DNA from: Certhia americana
Taxonomy: Eukaryota; Chordata; Aves; Passeriformes; Certhiidae
Length of the DNA stretch: 64,000 nt
Assembly: GCA_018697195.1 (NCBI GenBank)
Contig: JAGMWU010000042.1
Location: 62,001-126,000 of the forward strand
Reading direction: 5' to 3'
The notes under the pieces are model-generated. The model made no database searches. It was given only the letters and a program-made list of their open reading frames with translations, and had not been told where the DNA came from. A program made the translations under genes and the position numbers. Positions 59,784-64,000 of the stretch are shown piece after piece (within the stretch, counting starts at the first letter, position 1; each line of letters begins with the position of its first letter).

Positions 59784-62700
59784 AACAGCAAAACCAGTAA
59801 GAGTAAAATAGAGTAAAATGAGATGGGAAAATTTTCAAGAGATCTGAATATTTTTTTGATCACTGCTCAGACTAAATAACCACATGCTCCCCTTTCCTGT
59901 GTTAATCTTCCATGGATTAGTCCATGGCCAACAGGATGCAATGTTAACCTGAAAAAACTCAGTAACTATCAGTAGATCTCTCCACCACTCTGCCTAGACA
60001 CATAAACCTCCTCTCCTCTCTTATCTTTCCACTCCTGAATAGGCAGACTGATGCTATGGAATGCTTTTGCATCAGAATATGCTTGCACCAAATCAGTATT
60101 CAGGGAATCAAAACATCCAACCAGTTGCAGTGTCTCTCCCAAGCAATTCAACAAGGTTTCACTCTGCTTATAACTTGTCTTCAGAAATAATGACATCTAT
60201 ATTAAAAATTGAGGAAGAGAGGCACTTTGCAGATAAGTGAAATTTATTCAAGATGCTTCCATGTTAAAAATCACTTTATGGGTGCCCTTTAGACTCAGGC
60301 ACATCTCCATGTTTTAGCAATTATTCACCATTTACATGCTCACAATTTAGAAGAGTTTTAAAATCAAAATGCATTAGAAGCCTACACTGCCTCAAATGAC
60401 CGAACAAGTCTTGATAGCACTTCACACTTAAGAGACTCTAAATAAATTAAATGATGACTAGGGAAGCATGAACCTTTCCTGGTGTGTCTGTGAACACAGT
60501 GAAAAGTAACAATAGTCTCCCAAATCTAGGATATAAGAAAAAAATCTGTCTCACAGTCACAAAATCTCCTGTTACCATAGTGATGGGGACTGAGCAAATG
60601 ACTAAAAATACCTGGTCTTATTCACACTGTCTTAGGAATGTGACCTAAATGATACGTGTTAGATGATTTTCCTTGAGAAATTGATGGCATTTACAAGGAG
60701 CCAACGCTGGAAAGCAAGTCCCATGTGTGGTCAGACACTCAGAGACCATCTTCTCAAAGATGCAGCTTGGAAAGAAGTCCTCTGGGACAAGGCATGAAAA
60801 AAAAATTATGGTCAAGAGAAACCACGAGTAGGCCATTAACAAGTCAAAAGCACCAATTACATGTGGGCTTCTGTCACTAAATAAGGTTGGACTCTAAAAG
60901 CATTCTTTGGAGCTGCTAATACATAAAATTAACCAGAACCTCCAAAGAGTAACACTGTCCACAAGAATCCTCCAGTTGTGACTGTCAGTGAGGACAACTC
61001 ATGTTTAGACTACCTTTAGTTCACAACACCTACATATGTCACTACAACCCAAAAGGGGGCTGATAAAGCTGCCAGTGGCATCTCCCACATCCAGTTTTAT
61101 TTACAAACAGTCAGCTAAGAACATTTTTATCTCTGAACGTTTCTAAAAGATCCCTGCACTGAGCTGTTCAAGGGTGTAGGAAGGTAAACGCCACAAGCAC
61201 CTCTGAGTGTACAAAGGGGTTAATGTTTGCCTGGAGACATCTGAAAGTGCAGACCTGCCAAAAAATCACTCTGCATCCTCTTAAGGATATTTTAAAATAG
61301 TATGGGATTGTAATCCAGCATTCTTAGATGCACTGGAATTCTGAAAATATGTACTTTATTTCAAATATAGCAATAAAATGCTCAATTTTGAAAAAAAATC
61401 AACATCAGGTAAGGTTTGTCCTGACTGTACTTCTAAGAATAGTAGTTTCTTATTCATGCAAGGAAAAGGGAAAAAAAAAAAAAAGTCCAAAGCCTGCAGC
61501 ACCTGCAGGTGAAATTTTGTACTTTTGCAAAGAATTTACAAGAAACCACTTACCTGAACAGGCCAGCTGGAGGAAACACTGAATTCCACTAGGAAATACT
61601 GAGTATCTACAGTATCTTAAAATTTCAGACAGATAATTTCTGTCCAACTTTTTGTCAGACTGAAAAAGAAACTCTTTTGTCAGATATATCTTTACAGTAA
61701 GGTATTAGATATTGGAGGGGATTTTTTAGAAAAATTTTCATTAGAAATATTTTCTCATTTTGTAGAAATACTTCTTCAAAATCAAGTTAGTGTGCTTGAA
61801 ATGCTTTGTATGAAAACATAGGCCTGTGCAGAGGTTACACGATGGGGTATTTTTCTCTTGGCTTATGCCTGCACTGAAGGGGAAGTCATGCATCATCCTT
61901 GCTGGCGAAAAGGAGAACAGCTGTGCTGAAACACATCTCTTTCCCTTATTAGAACCTCTCAATATGGAAAGGTGATGGTCAGCAGAACTGGTAAAAAGAG
62001 GTTGAGGTATGTGAAAAATTATAGTGGTTAATGCTCTTTTTTCACTTGGCAGATACATTCAACTTAAATCAGTATATGAAATCTCTTCCCCTAGGGTAAA
62101 AGGCAAGAGGAAAACTCAGAGTGCAAGAAATTTTCCCCAGTATTACTGTAATGGAAATGCCCATAAATGCCTTGCCAACTACTTAAACAGAAACCAAACA
62201 AGGAGAACTCATAGTAGTAGGCTGTCAATCATTTTCTTGAAAAATTTAATGTATTAAATAATATAGCTTCAGTCAAGGACACTAACTCAGAGATTAGGTA
62301 TTGTATGATTATTTTCTACCACTCAGAAAAACTAAAAAATAAAAATAAAGCTTCACAGTCTCCTGTACCTTCACATCCACAAAACATTTCAGACAATCTA
62401 CTTCTAACTCAGATTTTTACAGATTTGGTGACATTCTGCAAATCTTTCTCCCTGAGAGCCAGAGAGTGTTAGTCTAGCTGATGTACTACAGACTAACAAA
62501 ACCGTCAGACTTCCTGTAAGGGTTAACATCGCTAGGTCATGTTACACTCCATGTTGTGCATGAGCATCTATAGCATGTTTCTGTCTTCAAAGCAGACAAA
62601 ATTGATGTCACTTCAACATTTCAGAAAAACAGTATCTGCCTTCTAAGGCAGAGTTTGTACTCTAATTTTTGAAGACCATAAAGAAAAGACAGGAAAAAAA

Positions 62701-64000
62701 AAAAAAAAAGACAATACATTGGGCTGCAACATCTTATTTAATGGGTTATACATTTCTATTTCTCTGAAATGTCGTTTTAAAGAATAAGATAAAAAATATT
62801 CAGTACATTTCTAATTCTTAGATGTGAAAAAATATTTACCTGAGTCCAACTTGCAGTATTGTGTTTGGATGTATATTTGGATACTCACTAATTCTCTTTC
62901 TCTCACTTTTTTCCCATGAGGGAAGCAGTTTTCTAGTGTACACTTGACCAATCTTGCTCATATTCTGTGTTGAGATGGCCACCTCTCATTCTGGGAGAGG
63001 AATTTGAAGGTAAATGGATGAGACAAAAAGAAAGTTTAGATTAAACTTTGCAGTCTAAACTTTTTTTTTCCTTAGTGTCATCATATAATCCTTGGGGCGA
63101 TAAGGACTATGCAAACAAAAAGTTTCAGAAGAACGCAGGTGGGAGTGAGCAGAGCACTTGGAGCTAAAGAACAGGCAGGTTTGGTATCATTCAACTATTC
63201 CCTCTTCTTTTAACACTTCTCTGCTTACGTATCAGGAGAAGCAGCCCATGTCTCTGCTTATATATATTTCTATTCTATCAAATACACAACTTTTTTTTTC
63301 TTTTTTTTTATTTTTTTTTAGCAATTGAGATGTAAAACAAAGTGGGAGAAGAAGAGTGCAATAAACATTCTGTTAGTTACAGGCTGTTCCTCTACCTGAA
63401 AAGCTGCAAGCCCCAGCATTAGCAGTACAATATGCAGGCACACCACGACTCTCTGGAGGCAGAGGGATCAAGCGTCACCTCTATAAAATATGATACAGAC
63501 CCTTCTGGAGATGAAGGGATGGGAATGCTCAGCACTCCGTCTCACTGAATTCTCCCTAACCTTGAAGGTGCAGAACAAGCATGACAGTCAGACTAGCTGA
63601 GCATGGGGGCTTTTAACAGCAAAATAACAGTGATCAAGAATCCTTCTACACTGCTAAAATATAAGTGCCAAATTAATTAAACAACAAAAATACCTTAACC
63701 TTTACTGTCTTGAGTGTGCTGCATTCAAACCACCTTCTCATCTATCTTTAGTGCAAACAACAGCTTTAAGCCCTTCTCCATTGCTAGGATGCTTTCTTAC
63801 TGCCTCAAGAATCTGCAAAGACTTCCAAGTGAGTTACATTTTTCTTGTGAGTTTGAAGGTCAAGGTGTTTGTCACTAGAAGTTAAAGGAAAGCAGATTCG
63901 TTTTTTTCAATTTGGTGGACTACAGATAAAAATTCTAGAAGGCAAATTGCAATGTGCACCTAAAATAATTACAGAATCATGTAGAATCCTCTTATTTACA
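59782..64000. other. unique AT-rich non-coding DNA
   Basis: No gene or transposon is recognised. Small features are an A-run at 62694-62709, a 10-bp inverted repeat at 63031-63063 directly followed by a T-run, and T-rich sequence at 63291-63321. Open frames are at most 105 codons without motif. Confidence 0.5.
63031..63063. repeat. 10-bp perfect inverted repeat before a T-run
   Basis: AAAGTTTAGA at 63031-63040 and TCTAAACTTT at 63054-63063 form a perfect stem with a 13-base loop, followed by further T. In a bacterium this would suggest a terminator; in a bird genome it has no such meaning. Confidence 0.85.

Noticed and set aside
59632..59863. Minus-strand frames across the gap
   Set aside because: They consist of poly-F and repeated LFVC or LSFF units from microsatellites and run through N bases.
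63031..63072. Rho-independent terminator (hairpin plus T-run)
   Set aside because: The window is vertebrate DNA, where this structure has no terminator meaning.
1..64000. tRNA, rRNA, known microRNA, CRISPR array, bacterial operon or CpG island
   Set aside because: I scanned for cloverleaf signatures, spaced direct repeats, gene strings and CpG-dense stretches by eye and found none; small structured RNAs could still be missed without a covariance search.

Overview
This 64-kb window looks like non-coding DNA from a bird, perhaps a songbird. It has visibly AT-rich sequence, no open frame above about 143 codons on either strand, and no conserved protein domain I can recognise except decayed retrotransposon reverse-transcriptase fragments. 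The avian call rests on several CR1 LINE fragments with the CR1 3' octamer (forms of ATTCTATG), two related retroviral solo LTRs, and A/C- and T/G-rich simple repeats. The songbird call is only an impression from the LTR type. Whether the window is intergenic or inside a very long intron cannot be decided from sequence alone.

Layout. 1-14 kb: unique AT-rich DNA with a T/G-rich tract (about 5.7 kb) and an old MIR-like SINE (about 7.2 kb). 14.1-15.0 kb: two adjacent minus-strand CR1 fragments of different subfamilies. 15-31.7 kb: mostly unique sequence with an A/C tract containing long C-runs (about 23.0 kb) and small microsatellites. 31.8-44 kb: the most repeat-rich stretch, with three further ancient SINE-like or MITE-like remnants, a solo LTR (36.0-36.4 kb), a plus-strand CR1 3' end (42.5 kb) and a remnant of a repeat common in turtles and crocodilians (43.6 kb). 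44-56 kb: a short direct-repeat pair, a splice-signal-like site at 45.04 kb, a minus CR1 (48.2 kb), a second solo LTR (52.5-53.0 kb), an old plus-strand CR1 reverse-transcriptase fragment (54.3 kb) and a minus CR1 tail (55.1 kb). 56-64 kb: unique sequence with a (GAAA)n(CAAA)n array, an 8-base assembly gap and a 46-base poly-A run at 59.7 kb.

No protein-coding gene, tRNA, rRNA, CRISPR array or operon is supported, and I do not see a new biological system. The observations most worth checking are the splice-like site at 45.04 kb, the cluster of very old amniote repeats, the LTR pair, the G-quadruplex-capable tracts and a template-switch-like hairpin inside a CR1 copy. Repeat family assignments come from remembered consensus patterns and were not run against a repeat library.
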